Below, piece by piece: positions 20,767 to 29,201 of a DNA stretch of 64,000 nt; the first letter of the stretch is position 1, and each line of letters starts with the position of its first letter. Source of the DNA: an uncultured Novosphingobium sp. (GTDB lineage Bacteria > Pseudomonadota > Alphaproteobacteria > Sphingomonadales > Sphingomonadaceae); NCBI GenBank assembly GCA_946886075.1, contig CAMPHR010000014.1, forward strand, positions 1 to 64,000, read 5' to 3'. Position numbers and translations under genes: made by a program. The notes beneath the pieces are model-generated. The model did no database searches. It saw only the letters and a list, made by a program, of their open reading frames with translations, and was not told the DNA's origin.

Positions 20767-21282
20767 TCAGTTCGGCTCCTTGCCGCGGATCAGACCGACT
20801 ACGCCGGTGCGACCGACTTCGACCAGACCGATCTGGCGCATCAGGCCGATGAAATTGTCGATCTTGTCGGTCGTGCCCGTGATCTCGAAGATGAAGCTTT
20901 CGATCGTCGTGTCCACCACCTTGGCGCGGAAGACGTCGGCGAGGCGCAGCGCTTCGATCCGGTCCTCGCCCGTGCCCGTGACCTTGACCAGCGCCAGTTC
21001 GCGCTCAACAAAGGGACCGTTGGCGGTGAGGTCGGTGACTTTGTGCACCGGGACCAGGCGGTCGAGCTGCGCGATGATCTGGTCGATCACCTTGGGCGGA
21101 CCGTTGGTGACGATCGTGATGCGGCTGATCGCGTGATCGGGCGTTATGTCCGCCACGGTTAGGCTATCGATATTATAGCCGCGCGCGGTGAACAGGCCAG
21201 CGATGCGCGCGAGGATGCCCGCTTCATTGGTGACCATGAGCGACAGGACATGGCGCTCGCTATATTCTTCCTGAATGTGCAT
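20767..21282 (-). CDS. ilvN: Acetolactate synthase small (regulatory) subunit
   Basis: 171 aa, the IlvH/IlvN type. An ACT domain occupies about 1-80 (HVLSLMVTNEAGILARIAGL, YNIDSLTV) and a C-terminal domain about 85-165 (EALRLADVFRAKVVDTTIESF). It binds valine and controls the catalytic subunit IlvB. The ATG at 21282 shares one base with the stop of an unrecognised gene upstream. It lies between that gene and ilvC in the ilv operon. Confidence 0.94.
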   Translation of the reverse strand: MHIQEEYSERHVLSLMVTNEAGILARIAGLFTARGYNIDSLTVADITPDHAISRITIVTNGPPKVIDQIIAQLDRLVPVHKVTDLTANGPFVERELALVKVTGTGEDRIEALRLADVFRAKVVDTTIESFIFEITGTTDKIDNFIGLMRQIGLVEVGRTGVVGLIRGKEPN

Positions 21283-21632
21283 CAGATGCTCGTTCCGTTA
21301 TCCGGTTCTTCTTTGCGCTCGTGGCGCTGGGAGATCATTCCCGTGAAGGCATAATGCCAGCTGCCATCGTCTCGATGAGCGAGGCGGACCGGAAAGCCCC
21401 CGATCGCATCAAACATGCGGGTCAGATGTTCCCCTACATAGCGTGGGCTGACTAGCAGGCGGCCGATATGGCGATCGTGGAAATCGAAGCCCTCATCCAG
21501 ATGAACTTCCCATGCCTCGTTTTCCGGATTGTCATGGTCCACGGTCCAGCCCTTCAGCTCGGCAGTGCCACTGATCCGTTCAAAGTCGAAGGGTTCGCTC
21601 ACATGGATGCGGAGCTTCAAATGTTGCGTCAC
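21282..21632 (-). CDS. Conserved-looking hypothetical protein inside the ilvB-ilvN operon
   Basis: 116 aa, soluble, acidic and rich in His, Trp and Phe; I do not recognise the family. Features: starts MTQHLKLRIHVSEPFDF, central GWTVDHDNPENEAWEVHLDEG, then FDFHDRHIGRLLVSPRYVGE and a polar C-terminus. It looks like a single small alpha/beta domain. Its stop touches the ilvN start (one-base overlap) and its start is 10 bp after ilvB ends, so it is surely cotranscribed and probably coupled to both acetolactate-synthase subunits. A link to the operon is inference from position only. Confidence 0.7.
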   Translation of the reverse strand: MTQHLKLRIHVSEPFDFERISGTAELKGWTVDHDNPENEAWEVHLDEGFDFHDRHIGRLLVSPRYVGEHLTRMFDAIGGFPVRLAHRDDGSWHYAFTGMISQRHERKEEPDNGTSI

Positions 21633-21642
21633 ACCCCCGACC

Positions 21643-23391
21643 TCACACCAAAGCCTTCGCTTCGTCCGACATGATACCCGCGATCTGGTTGGGATCGAGC
21701 AGCATTTCGGTATGCGCCGCGCCCGACGGGATCATCGGGAAGCAGTTCGAAAGCTTTACCACGCGGCAATCCACGATGACCGGCCCGGGCGTGTCGATCA
21801 TCTGCCGGATGCCCGCCGCCAGTTCCTGCGGTCCTTCGATGCGAATGCCGGTCCAGCCATAAGCTTCCGCCAGCTTCACGAAGTCGGGCAGGCTGTCCGA
21901 ATAGCTGTTGGAGTAGCGGCTTTCATAGGTCAGTTCCTGCCACTGGCGGACCATGCCCATATATTCATTGTTGAGAATGAGCACCTTCACCGGCAGGCGG
22001 TACTGGGTCGCAGTGCCCATCTCCTGAATATTCATCTGGATCGACGCATCGCCTGCGACGCAGACGACTAGACTATCAGGATTACCGACCTGCGCGCCGA
22101 TGGCAGCGGGGAAGCCATAGCCCATGGTGCCCAGACCACCGGACGTCAGCCACTTGTTCGGCTCTTCGAAACCGAAGTGCTGCGCGGCCCACATCTGGTG
22201 CTGACCAACCTCGGTCGTGATGATGACATCCTCGGCCGATTTAGACGCGCGATACAGCTCCGCGATCGCTTCCTGCGGCATGATCTCTTCGCGGTTCTCG
22301 GGATAGGCCAGGCTATTGCGGGCCCGCCAGCCTTCGATCCGAGCCCACCACTCGGAAAGATCCGCAGCCTTGTGGCCATTGGCTTTCCAAGCGGCGATCA
22401 TGTCCGTCAAAGCATTGCCGACGTCAGCGATAACCGGAAGGTCGATTTCCACGGTCTTGTTGATCGAGCTGCGGTCGATGTCGATGTGGATCTTCTTCGA
22501 GTGCGGCGCAAAGGCGTCGAGACGGCCTGTCACGCGATCATCGAAGCGGGCACCGATGCAGACGATCAAATCCGCCTTGTTCATCGCCCAATTGGCTTCG
22601 TAAGTGCCGTGCATGCCCAGCATCCCCAGCCATTTTGGCGAGGAAGCGGGAAAGGCGCCCAGACCCATCAAGGTCGAGGTAACGGGTGCGCCCGTCAGTT
22701 CCGCCAACTCACGCAGGAGGATCGACGCCTTTGGCCCCGAATTGATGACGCCGCCGCCGGTATAGAAGACCGGGCGCTCCGCCTTGGCAAGCATCTCGAC
22801 AGCCTGCGCAATGACAGATGCGTCCGCTTGCGTCTGCGGCTTGTAGCTCGCATGCTCAAAGCCAAGCGGCTTGGCATAAGCCGCTGTGGCAATCTGGACG
22901 TTCTTGGGAATATCGACGACGACTGGACCGGGGCGGCCAGTGGTGGCGATATGAAACGCCTCATGAACGACGCCAGCCAGCTTGGCGGGATCCTTCACCA
23001 GATAATTATGCTTGGAACAGTGGCGCGTGATGCCGACCGTGTCCGCTTCCTGGAACGCATCGGTGCCGATCAACTGCGTGGGAACCTGACCCGTGATGAC
23101 GATCATCGGGATGGAGTCCATCAGCGCGTCGGTGATGCCGGTGACGGCATTGGTTGCGCCGGGGCCGGAGGTGACGAGTACGACGCCGGGCTTGCCGGTC
23201 GAACGCGCGTAACCTTCCGCCATATGGGTCGCGCCTTGTTCGTGGCGGACGAGGACGTGGCGGATCTTTGGATGGTCGAAAAGCGCATCATATATGGGCA
23301 GCACGGCGCCGCCCGGATAACCGAACACGACCTCGACCCCGAGGTCGATCAGGCACTCAACCAAAATGTCCGCGCCGCTCTTTTCGGCCAC
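21643..23391 (-). CDS. ilvB: Acetolactate synthase large (catalytic) subunit
   Basis: 582 aa, ThDP-, FAD- and Mg-dependent acetohydroxyacid synthase. The catalytic Glu51 is in RHEQGATHMAEGYARSTG. The ThDP motif GDASIQMNIQEMGTATQYRL leads into LNNEYMGMV. Valine-binding and FAD-region motifs are in place and length is standard. The start is GTG 23391, with AAGGA 8 bases before it. A possible promoter is TTGACT (23482-23487) with a weak -10 17 bases downstream; no leader peptide rich in Leu, Val or Ile was found. Confidence 0.96.
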   Translation of the reverse strand: MAEKSGADILVECLIDLGVEVVFGYPGGAVLPIYDALFDHPKIRHVLVRHEQGATHMAEGYARSTGKPGVVLVTSGPGATNAVTGITDALMDSIPMIVITGQVPTQLIGTDAFQEADTVGITRHCSKHNYLVKDPAKLAGVVHEAFHIATTGRPGPVVVDIPKNVQIATAAYAKPLGFEHASYKPQTQADASVIAQAVEMLAKAERPVFYTGGGVINSGPKASILLRELAELTGAPVTSTLMGLGAFPASSPKWLGMLGMHGTYEANWAMNKADLIVCIGARFDDRVTGRLDAFAPHSKKIHIDIDRSSINKTVEIDLPVIADVGNALTDMIAAWKANGHKAADLSEWWARIEGWRARNSLAYPENREEIMPQEAIAELYRASKSAEDVIITTEVGQHQMWAAQHFGFEEPNKWLTSGGLGTMGYGFPAAIGAQVGNPDSLVVCVAGDASIQMNIQEMGTATQYRLPVKVLILNNEYMGMVRQWQELTYESRYSNSYSDSLPDFVKLAEAYGWTGIRIEGPQELAAGIRQMIDTPGPVIVDCRVVKLSNCFPMIPSGAAHTEMLLDPNQIAGIMSDEAKALV

Positions 23392-23492
23392 GATGAAATC
23401 CTTCCACTGGATGCAGGTTGCGCCCTCTGCTCCAGATGCGGAACGAAGGCAAGGTGGGTGCGTCTATTCGACATAAAATGGCAAGTCAACCG

Positions 23493-24437
23493 CTATAATA
23501 GCAACTTTATTACAAGTTCAGCCGTCATCTTGTTATCAATCTCCCGTTCTTCCCGTGTCCAGAGTGGCGGAGGTTGACGTGAAAACCAGGTATATTGGCG
23601 CTTGGCATATTGCCGGGTGGCGATGCGTCCTTGCTCCAGCATCCGGCCGCGATCCATCTCTCCGCGCAGCCAAGCGCTGATTTCGGGTACGCCAATGGCG
23701 CGCATTAACGGAAGGTCGGCGCTCAGGTTCCGCGCAAGCAGTGCCTCCACTTCCTGCGCCGCGCCGCTATCGATCATTTGCTCGAACCTGCGATCGCAAC
23801 GCGTGATCAGCCATTCGCGCGGGGGCAGCAGGATGAGCGGTGACAGATGGATATGCTCGCCGATACCTCCGCTCTTTTGCAACTGCCAAAAGCTCAGCGG
23901 CTTCCCGGTCGAACGTACCACTTCCAGCGCTCTGGCCACCCTGGTGCTGTCCGCCGGTGCCAGTCGCGCGGCCGCAGCCTGATCTTCGCGCGACAGCGCG
24001 GAATGCGCGTCTGCAACGGCCATGGCACGAATCGCAGATCGAATGTCGGGATCAATATCCGGAACGGGCGCGATCCCGTCGAGCAGTGTCCGCAGGTAAA
24101 GACCAGTTCCGCCCACAAGGATCGGCAGGCGGCCATCCGCATGTGCCTCATTAATCGCGATCCTTGCCTCGGCAGCCCAACGGGCGGCGGTGCAGGCTTC
24201 CGCTCCGTCGATATGGCCGAACAGGCGGTGCGGCACCATGGCCATTTCCTCAGCAGGCGGCCTTGCCGTGAGGACTTGTAGATCAGCGTAGACCTGGCTG
24301 GCATCTGCATTGATGATGGTGCCGTTGGCGGCTTGGGCCAGCGCGAGCGCCAGCGCGCTCTTGCCGCTGGCGGTAGGTCCGGCAATAAGCGCGACGCGCG
24401 GGCGGGATTCGCCCTTTGATGTTTCAGGAGTGTCCAT
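23493..24437 (-). CDS. miaA: tRNA dimethylallyltransferase
   Basis: 314 aa, adds the dimethylallyl group to A37 of tRNAs that read U-starting codons. The P-loop is GPTASGKS at 20-27, followed by NADASQVY and, later, VGGTGLYLRTLLDGI. The C-terminal RNA-binding part ends with RQYAKRQYTWFSR. Its ATG (24435-24437 on the minus strand) overlaps the ATG of the divergent serB gene in a CATG palindrome, so its promoter must lie within the serB coding region. Its ribosome site is weak. Confidence 0.94.
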   Translation of the reverse strand: MDTPETSKGESRPRVALIAGPTASGKSALALALAQAANGTIINADASQVYADLQVLTARPPAEEMAMVPHRLFGHIDGAEACTAARWAAEARIAINEAHADGRLPILVGGTGLYLRTLLDGIAPVPDIDPDIRSAIRAMAVADAHSALSREDQAAAARLAPADSTRVARALEVVRSTGKPLSFWQLQKSGGIGEHIHLSPLILLPPREWLITRCDRRFEQMIDSGAAQEVEALLARNLSADLPLMRAIGVPEISAWLRGEMDRGRMLEQGRIATRQYAKRQYTWFSRQPPPLWTREEREIDNKMTAELVIKLLL

Positions 24438-25314
24438 GTTCGTCGCGACCTTAGTGGCAAGTGCTACCTTGAGTCAGGAGGATATTGCGGAAGCCGTTGC
24501 ACGGCTGGCAACCGCTGGCTGCGCGCCGGTGGATAGCAAGTGGCTGGATGAGGGCAAGGCTGCCGACATCTTCTTCGGCAGCGATCCCGTGGTCGTACGC
24601 GCGGCATTGACCGGCATCGGTGACAAGGTGGACGTGATTGTCCAGCCTGCCGCAGGGCGCGAGAAGAAGCTGCTTATCGCCGACATGGACTCCACCATGA
24701 TTACGGTCGAATGCATCGATGAGCTTGCCGACTATGCCGGGATCAAGCCGCAGATCGCCGAAATCACGGAACGGGCGATGCGCGGTGAGCTGGACTTTGC
24801 CGGTGCGCTGCATGAGCGGGTGGCGCTGCTCAAAGGGCTGGCGGATGAGGCGATCGACCGGTGCCGGGCAGAGCGGGTGAAGATCATGCCAGGCGCCAGG
24901 GCACTTGTTCGCACGATGAAGGCGAGGGGAGCCGAAACGCTTCTCGTCTCCGGTGGCTTTACGCGCTTCACTGGTCCTGTGGCCGAAGAAATTGGATTTG
25001 ATCGGGCGGTAGCGAATATATTGGAGATCGCAGATGGCGCCTTGCTTGGCACGGTGACGCTGCCGATCGTCGACGCTACCCGCAAGCGCGCGGAACTGGA
25101 CGCGGCCATAGACGGCGGGATCGACCGGGCGCTTACGCTCGCGGTGGGTGACGGTGCCAATGACATTCCAATGATCCAGGGAGCAGGCCTGGGTGTCGCC
25201 TATCATGCAAAGCCCAAGACGCGCGAAGCGGCTGCCGCTGAGATCGTTTATGGTGACCTGTCGGTACTTCTCTATGCGCAGGGAATAGCTGCGTCGGAAT
25301 GGGTCGAAGCCTGA
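24436..25314 (+). CDS. serB: Phosphoserine phosphatase
   Basis: 292 aa, HAD-family enzyme giving serine from phosphoserine. An ACT-like N-terminal region (about 1-70) precedes the HAD core: nucleophile DMDST (Asp83, Asp85), SGGFTRF with the second motif Ser, and GDGANDIPM. Downstream elements (GLGVAYHAKPKTREAA) match SerB. Start ATG 24436 is strongly supported by CAGGAG 7-9 bases before it, though the frame stays open back to 24310. That ribosome site lies inside the 5' end of miaA on the other strand. The start codon overlaps the miaA start codon. Confidence 0.95.
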   Translation: MFVATLVASATLSQEDIAEAVARLATAGCAPVDSKWLDEGKAADIFFGSDPVVVRAALTGIGDKVDVIVQPAAGREKKLLIADMDSTMITVECIDELADYAGIKPQIAEITERAMRGELDFAGALHERVALLKGLADEAIDRCRAERVKIMPGARALVRTMKARGAETLLVSGGFTRFTGPVAEEIGFDRAVANILEIADGALLGTVTLPIVDATRKRAELDAAIDGGIDRALTLAVGDGANDIPMIQGAGLGVAYHAKPKTREAAAAEIVYGDLSVLLYAQGIAASEWVEA

Positions 25315-25519
25315 CCTGACTGTTACAACTGGGGGACCGTCATGTTCCCCAACGGGCTTGGCATCTATCTTCACGACACGCCATCCAGCGACTTGCTCGC
25401 TAAGCCGGGGCGGCACTTCACCAATGCTTGTGTGCGGCTGGAGGATGCGCAAAGCTTGGGACGCTCGTTCTTCGGAAAAACGTTGCAGGCTGAAGGCAGC
25501 GAGCCTGAGCAGTTGAAGG
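25315..25519 (+). pseudogene. Remnant of an YcbB-type L,D-transpeptidase (C-terminal fragment)
   Basis: Directly after the serB stop, the frame reads NWGTVMFPNGLGIYLHDTPS and then RHFTNACVRLEDAQSLGRSFFGKT. This is the YkuD catalytic core: FPN..IYLHDTP, and the C of the [ST]xGC region kept as TNAC, with VRLED following. The N-terminal three quarters of the enzyme and its signal peptide are absent, and the similarity ends near the ruvX gene on the opposite strand. An ATG exists at 25342, but a functional 98-aa protein is unlikely. I read it as a deletion remnant. Confidence 0.7.
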
Positions 25520-25993
25520 CTAAAACCCCGCCATCAAGCCGTCGATTGCACCCTGCAGAATGTAGCTCGCGGCGAGCTTGTCGACCAGTTCACCCCTTCG
25601 CGCCCGGCTCGCATCTGCTTCCAGCAGTGTTCGGGTGACCGCTTGCGTGGACCATCGTTCGTCCCACAGCAGGATCGGCAGTCCAAGGTCAGCGATGTTG
25701 CGCGCAAAGGCACGGCTGGCCTGACTGCGCGGGCTTTCGCTGCCGTCCAGGTTGAGCGGCAGGCCAATGACGACGCCCTTCACGAATTGCTGCTCCATGA
25801 AGGCAGCCAATGCTATCTTGTCCTTGCTGAATTTGCCGCGCGAAACCGTGTGCGCCGGGCTGGCGATCGACCAGCCTGCGTCACACAGGGCAAGGCCGAT
25901 CGTCTTCGTGCCGACATCCATGCCAAGCAAGCGCCCGCCTTGGGGCAGAGCGTCGCGGAACGCCGCACGATCAGTGGTCAGCAGGACACTCAC
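25520..25993 (-). CDS. ruvX: Holliday junction resolvase-like / 16S rRNA maturation nuclease RuvX (YqgF)
   Basis: 157 aa, RNase H-like fold. The first catalytic Asp is in [13 protein letters not shown] (Asp26), the central [18 protein letters not shown] is the diagnostic YqgF motif, and the last acidic residues lie in [12 protein letters not shown]. YqgF trims the 5' end of 16S rRNA precursor and has been tied to junction resolution. Its start overlaps the downstream end of the DUF3089 gene by ATGA, so it is the second gene of that pair. Confidence 0.92.
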   Translation of the reverse strand: MSVLLTTDRAAFRDALPQGGRLLGMDVGTKTIGLALCDAGWSIASPAHTVSRGKFSKDKIALAAFMEQQFVKGVVIGLPLNLDGSESPRSQASRAFARNIADLGLPILLWDERWSTQAVTRTLLEADASRARRGELVDKLAASYILQGAIDGLMAGF

Positions 25994-27108
25994 GGCTTCG
26001 TAAAACTTGCCAAGCGGCGGCTCACATCTTCCCGAACATCGCCCCAGAAGAGACCATAGTCGTAGACGTGGTAATTATTGCCGGGGAGGGTGAAGGGGCC
26101 CATGTCGACGGGCTCGCCGATCATCAATATTCCACTGGTATCGCAGCGCGCGGGGACGACCCCCTTGATCAGGCGAGGCGGCTTTCCTTCTTCGCGGCTG
26201 TCCAGCGTGCCCCGATTGGCGCTGGCAGATGCGGCTCCATTGGCGGTGCCGGTGATGGGATTGGTGCACAGCATGTGTGTGTGCTTGCGCGGACGTCCGG
26301 TAAAGCCAGGCTTGCGCCCAAAGCTTTCGATCATAGGCGAAGGATCAGCAGGCTCGGCATAGCTTTGCCAGCTGACGATGCAGTGCGCCTGATCGCTCCG
26401 CTCGCAGGCTGGCAGGCCAAGCGCAGGCAGGTCCGACTCTACAGACACGGGCCAACCGACAGCATAAACGGCCGCGATGCGGGATGCCACGGGCTTCCCC
26501 GCGATTTGGTCATGCAGCAGCTGGAGCAGATGACGGGAACCCTGGCTGTGCCCGGCGAGGATCAACGGGCCCGTCGGGTTTGCCTTGAGAAACGCGGCAA
26601 ACGCCTGGGAAACGTCCCGGTACGCTGCATCCAAAGCCTGATCGCCTGCGGGCTTGTCGGTCAGGAATGCGCCATAATTTGCCTGCCGGTAGCGCGGTAC
26701 CCAGACATCGCCTGCCGCGTTGAACGCGCTCGCCTGCCCCTGCACGAAGCGCCGCGCTGTCGCCAGCGCATCCTTGTCATCCAGGCGCACGTTCCAATGC
26801 GCGCTGCCGAACGCGGTGATGTAGGACGTGGGGTGGATGAAGAAGACCGCTGCCTTGCGGTTGGCCGGAGCGTCCTTCTGCCCGGTGGGCTTCCACAATG
26901 CCGGGTTATTCTGGCTAATGTCCGGCCGGGCAATCCACATCCTGGCGTCGTCATAGGCCTTGGGCGGCAGCGGGGCGATGGGAGTGAAAGCTTCCCGCGG
27001 GACCATCACCGCGCGGATCAACTGCATGCCCCAAGTCCGGTATACCAGCAGTGCCGCAAGGACCAGCACGATCAGGCTGGCGACGACGTAGAGGAACTTG
27101 CGGGCCAA
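25990..27108 (-). CDS. DUF3089 family alpha/beta hydrolase
   Basis: 372 aa. One N-terminal membrane helix (about 5-23) anchors a periplasmic domain with the lipase-type nucleophile motif GHSQGS (near 190) and the conserved FIHPTSYI and LCTNPITG motifs of DUF3089. This is an alpha/beta hydrolase of unknown substrate, possibly an esterase. The start is TTG 27108 with GGAGAG 9 bases upstream; there is no better in-frame codon. The stop overlaps the ruvX start by 4 bp, so ruvX is its operon partner. It is divergent to gatC (126 bp). Confidence 0.8.
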   Translation of the reverse strand: MARKFLYVVASLIVLVLAALLVYRTWGMQLIRAVMVPREAFTPIAPLPPKAYDDARMWIARPDISQNNPALWKPTGQKDAPANRKAAVFFIHPTSYITAFGSAHWNVRLDDKDALATARRFVQGQASAFNAAGDVWVPRYRQANYGAFLTDKPAGDQALDAAYRDVSQAFAAFLKANPTGPLILAGHSQGSRHLLQLLHDQIAGKPVASRIAAVYAVGWPVSVESDLPALGLPACERSDQAHCIVSWQSYAEPADPSPMIESFGRKPGFTGRPRKHTHMLCTNPITGTANGAASASANRGTLDSREEGKPPRLIKGVVPARCDTSGILMIGEPVDMGPFTLPGNNYHVYDYGLFWGDVREDVSRRLASFTKP

Positions 27109-27234
27109 TGCTTTGCTCTCCTTGGGCCGACGCGCCCCCTTTGGCCTGCTTCGACGGCGCCTGTCTGGCGCACGTGCCCCTCAGGCGCAAGTGCGGACTT
27201 GAAGCGGGCGTGAGCGGGTGGTAGCGGCGGCGCC

Positions 27235-27522
27235 ATGTCCATAGACCTTCAGACCGTAAAGAAGATCGCCAGCCTCTCGCGCATTTCCGTGACGGATGCC
27301 GAAGCCGAAGCCATGGTGCCCGAACTCAACAATATCCTTGGTTGGGTAGAGCAACTGGGCGAGGTGGATGTGACCGGCATAGAGCCGATGACCGCGGTGA
27401 TCCCGAACAAGCAGCGCCTGCGTGTTGACGCCGTCACGGATGGCGATGTCCGGGACAAGGTGCTGGCGAATGCGCCACAGGCCGAGCATGGCTTCTTCGC
27501 GGTGCCCAAGGTTATTGAATGA
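27235..27522 (+). CDS. gatC: Glutamyl/aspartyl-tRNA amidotransferase subunit C
   Basis: 95 aa GatC, which stabilises GatA in the GatCAB complex that turns Glu-tRNA(Gln) and Asp-tRNA(Asn) into the amides. Typical motifs: [40 protein letters not shown] and P.TA V.. [10 protein letters not shown]. The usual alphaproteobacterial gene order gatC-gatA-gatB follows. The gap to gatA (27534-27612) is filled by an inverted repeat, so coupling must be by read-through. Confidence 0.95.
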   Translation: MSIDLQTVKKIASLSRISVTDAEAEAMVPELNNILGWVEQLGEVDVTGIEPMTAVIPNKQRLRVDAVTDGDVRDKVLANAPQAEHGFFAVPKVIE

Positions 27523-27533
27523 CGGCGGCAATT

Positions 27534-27612
27534 CCGTTCGCCCTGAGCTTGTCGAAGGGCCTTACGTCTCTTCAAGAATGGACTGGGCTTCGACAAGCCC
27601 AGTTTGAACGGG
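27534..27612. repeat. Palindromic repeat between gatC and gatA
   Basis: The left arm CCGTTCGCCCTGAGCTTGTC (27534 on) and the right arm ending GGGCTTCGACAAGCCCAGTT...GAACGGG (to 27612) are inverted copies. Sequences with the core CTGAGCTTGTCGAAG are well-known repetitive intergenic palindromes in sphingomonads and other proteobacteria. The right arm abuts the ribosome site of gatA. Confidence 0.75.
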
Positions 27613-27621
27613 GAAAAAAGT

Positions 27622-29106
27622 TTGACTGATCTTACTGATCTGACCGTTGCCGAAATCCGCGACGGGTTCCGTGGCGGCGATTTCTCCGCGCGCGAAGTGG
27701 CACAAGCGTTCAACGCCAATGTTGCCGCTGCCAAGCCCCTGAACGCCTTCATCGTGGAGACGCCGGAAAAGGCGTTGGAGGCGGCCGATGCCGCTGACAA
27801 GGCGAAGGCAGCGGGCGAGGCGCTGAAGCCGCTTTCAGGCGTGCCGATCGGCATGAAGGACCTGTTCTGCACCGAACGCGTGCAGACGACAGCGGCCAGC
27901 CATATGCTGGAGGGCTTCACCCCGACCTATGAGTCCACCGTCTCCAAGAAGCTGTGGGATGCAGGCGCGGGCATGCTGGGCAAGCTCAACCTTGACCAGT
28001 TCGCCATGGGTTCGTCCAATGAGACCAGCTATTTCGGCAATGTGATCTCGCCATGGCGGCGTGGCGGCGGCGACAATGCCGCTCTGGCGCCGGGTGGTTC
28101 GTCCGGCGGATCGTCGGCGGCGATTGCGGCTCGACTTTGCCCGGCGGCGACCGGCACGGACACCGGTGGATCGATCCGCCAGCCTGCTGCTTTCACCGGC
28201 ATCAGCGGCATCAAGCCGACCTATGGCCGCTGCTCGCGCTGGGGCATCGTCGCCTTCGCTTCCTCGCTCGACCAGGCCGGGCCGATGGCGCGGACGGTGC
28301 GCGACAATGCGATCCTTTTGGAGACAATGGCGGGCTTCGATCCAAAGGACTCGACTTCGCTTGATTTGGCGGTGCCGCACTGGGAGGCGGGACTTTCCAG
28401 CGATCTGCGTGGCAAGAAGGTCGGTATCCCCAAGGAATATCGTCCCGACGGCTTGGATGCCGAAATCTCCGCAATGTGGGACAGGGGCATCGAATGGCTG
28501 AAGGATGCTGGCGCCGACGTGGTGGAGGTGTCACTCCCGCATACCAAATATGCGCTGCCGACCTATTACATCATCGCCCCTGCGGAAGCTTCATCGAACC
28601 TCGCCCGCTATGACGGCGTGCGCTATGGCCAGCGCGACTTGCCCGATGGAGCAGGTTTGCAGGACATGTATGCCGCTACTCGCGCCCTGGGCTTCGGGCC
28701 GGAGGTCAAGCGCCGCATCATGATCGGCACCTATGTGCTGTCGGCGGGCTTCTACGACGCCTATTACACGCAGGCGCAGAAGGTGCGAGCGCTGATCGCA
28801 CGCGACTTCAGTCAAGCCTTTGAAAAGTGCGATCTGTTGCTGACGCCGACCGCGCCGAGCGCATCCTTCGTGCTGGGCGAAAAGCAGGCGGATCCGCTTG
28901 CCATGTATTTGAATGACGTCTTCACCGTGCCGGCTTCGCTGGCTGGTCTCCCGGCAATGGCAGTGCCGGGCGGGCTGGACCGTCAAGGGCTTCCGCTGGG
29001 CCTCCAGATCATCGGCAAGGCGCTCGACGAGCAAACCGTGCTGAACGCGGGCCTCGCCATCGAAGAACGCGCAGGCTTCACGGCGCGGCCGGAGAAGTGG
29101 TGGTAA
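27622..29106 (+). CDS. gatA: Glutamyl/aspartyl-tRNA amidotransferase subunit A
   Basis: 494 aa amidase-signature enzyme, the glutaminase of GatCAB. The Ser-cisSer-Lys triad is visible: Lys79 (GVPIGMKD), Ser160 ([10 protein letters not shown]) and nucleophile Ser184 ([14 protein letters not shown]). I put the start at TTG 27622, since the N-terminus [15 protein letters not shown] matches other alphaproteobacterial GatA and GGGGAAAAAAG lies just upstream; an earlier TTG at 27604 falls in the repeat. The gene is directly followed by a second palindromic repeat before gatB. Confidence 0.96.
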   Translation: MTDLTDLTVAEIRDGFRGGDFSAREVAQAFNANVAAAKPLNAFIVETPEKALEAADAADKAKAAGEALKPLSGVPIGMKDLFCTERVQTTAASHMLEGFTPTYESTVSKKLWDAGAGMLGKLNLDQFAMGSSNETSYFGNVISPWRRGGGDNAALAPGGSSGGSSAAIAARLCPAATGTDTGGSIRQPAAFTGISGIKPTYGRCSRWGIVAFASSLDQAGPMARTVRDNAILLETMAGFDPKDSTSLDLAVPHWEAGLSSDLRGKKVGIPKEYRPDGLDAEISAMWDRGIEWLKDAGADVVEVSLPHTKYALPTYYIIAPAEASSNLARYDGVRYGQRDLPDGAGLQDMYAATRALGFGPEVKRRIMIGTYVLSAGFYDAYYTQAQKVRALIARDFSQAFEKCDLLLTPTAPSASFVLGEKQADPLAMYLNDVFTVPASLAGLPAMAVPGGLDRQGLPLGLQIIGKALDEQTVLNAGLAIEERAGFTARPEKWW

Positions 29107-29110
29107 CAGG

Positions 29111-29196
29111 CACCGTCATGCCAGCGAACGCTGGCATCTCAGGCCAGATTGAACAACATACGAGAAAGATCCCAGCTTTCGCCGGGATGACGGTGC
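29111..29196. repeat. Palindromic repeat between gatA and gatB
   Basis: CACCGTCATGCCAGCGAACG (from 29111) and the inverted arm ending GCCGGGATGACGGTGC (to 29196) pair over 12 or more bases. The pattern GTCAT.CC.GCGAACGC..GG is a widespread repetitive palindrome in proteobacteria, and a different family from the one between gatC and gatA. Confidence 0.72.
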
Positions 29197-29201
29197 AGAA
29201 A

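Noticed and set aside
23391..23490. Possible leader peptide before ilvB
   Set aside because: An ATG at 23474 opens a frame, but it has no stop before ilvB, is not in the ilvB frame and is not enriched in Val, Leu or Ile codons. No attenuator structure was seen.
22177..23577. Long open frames on the strand opposite core genes, such as 22177-23577 (against ilvB), 53898-55526 (against lon), 60792-62588 (against alaS), 43757-45478 (against glyA), 19478-20659 (against ilvC) and 51406-52518 (against dnaX)
   Set aside because: They mirror well-identified genes in a GC-rich genome, lack ribosome sites and family signatures, and read as Arg/Ala/His-rich filler. They are shadows.
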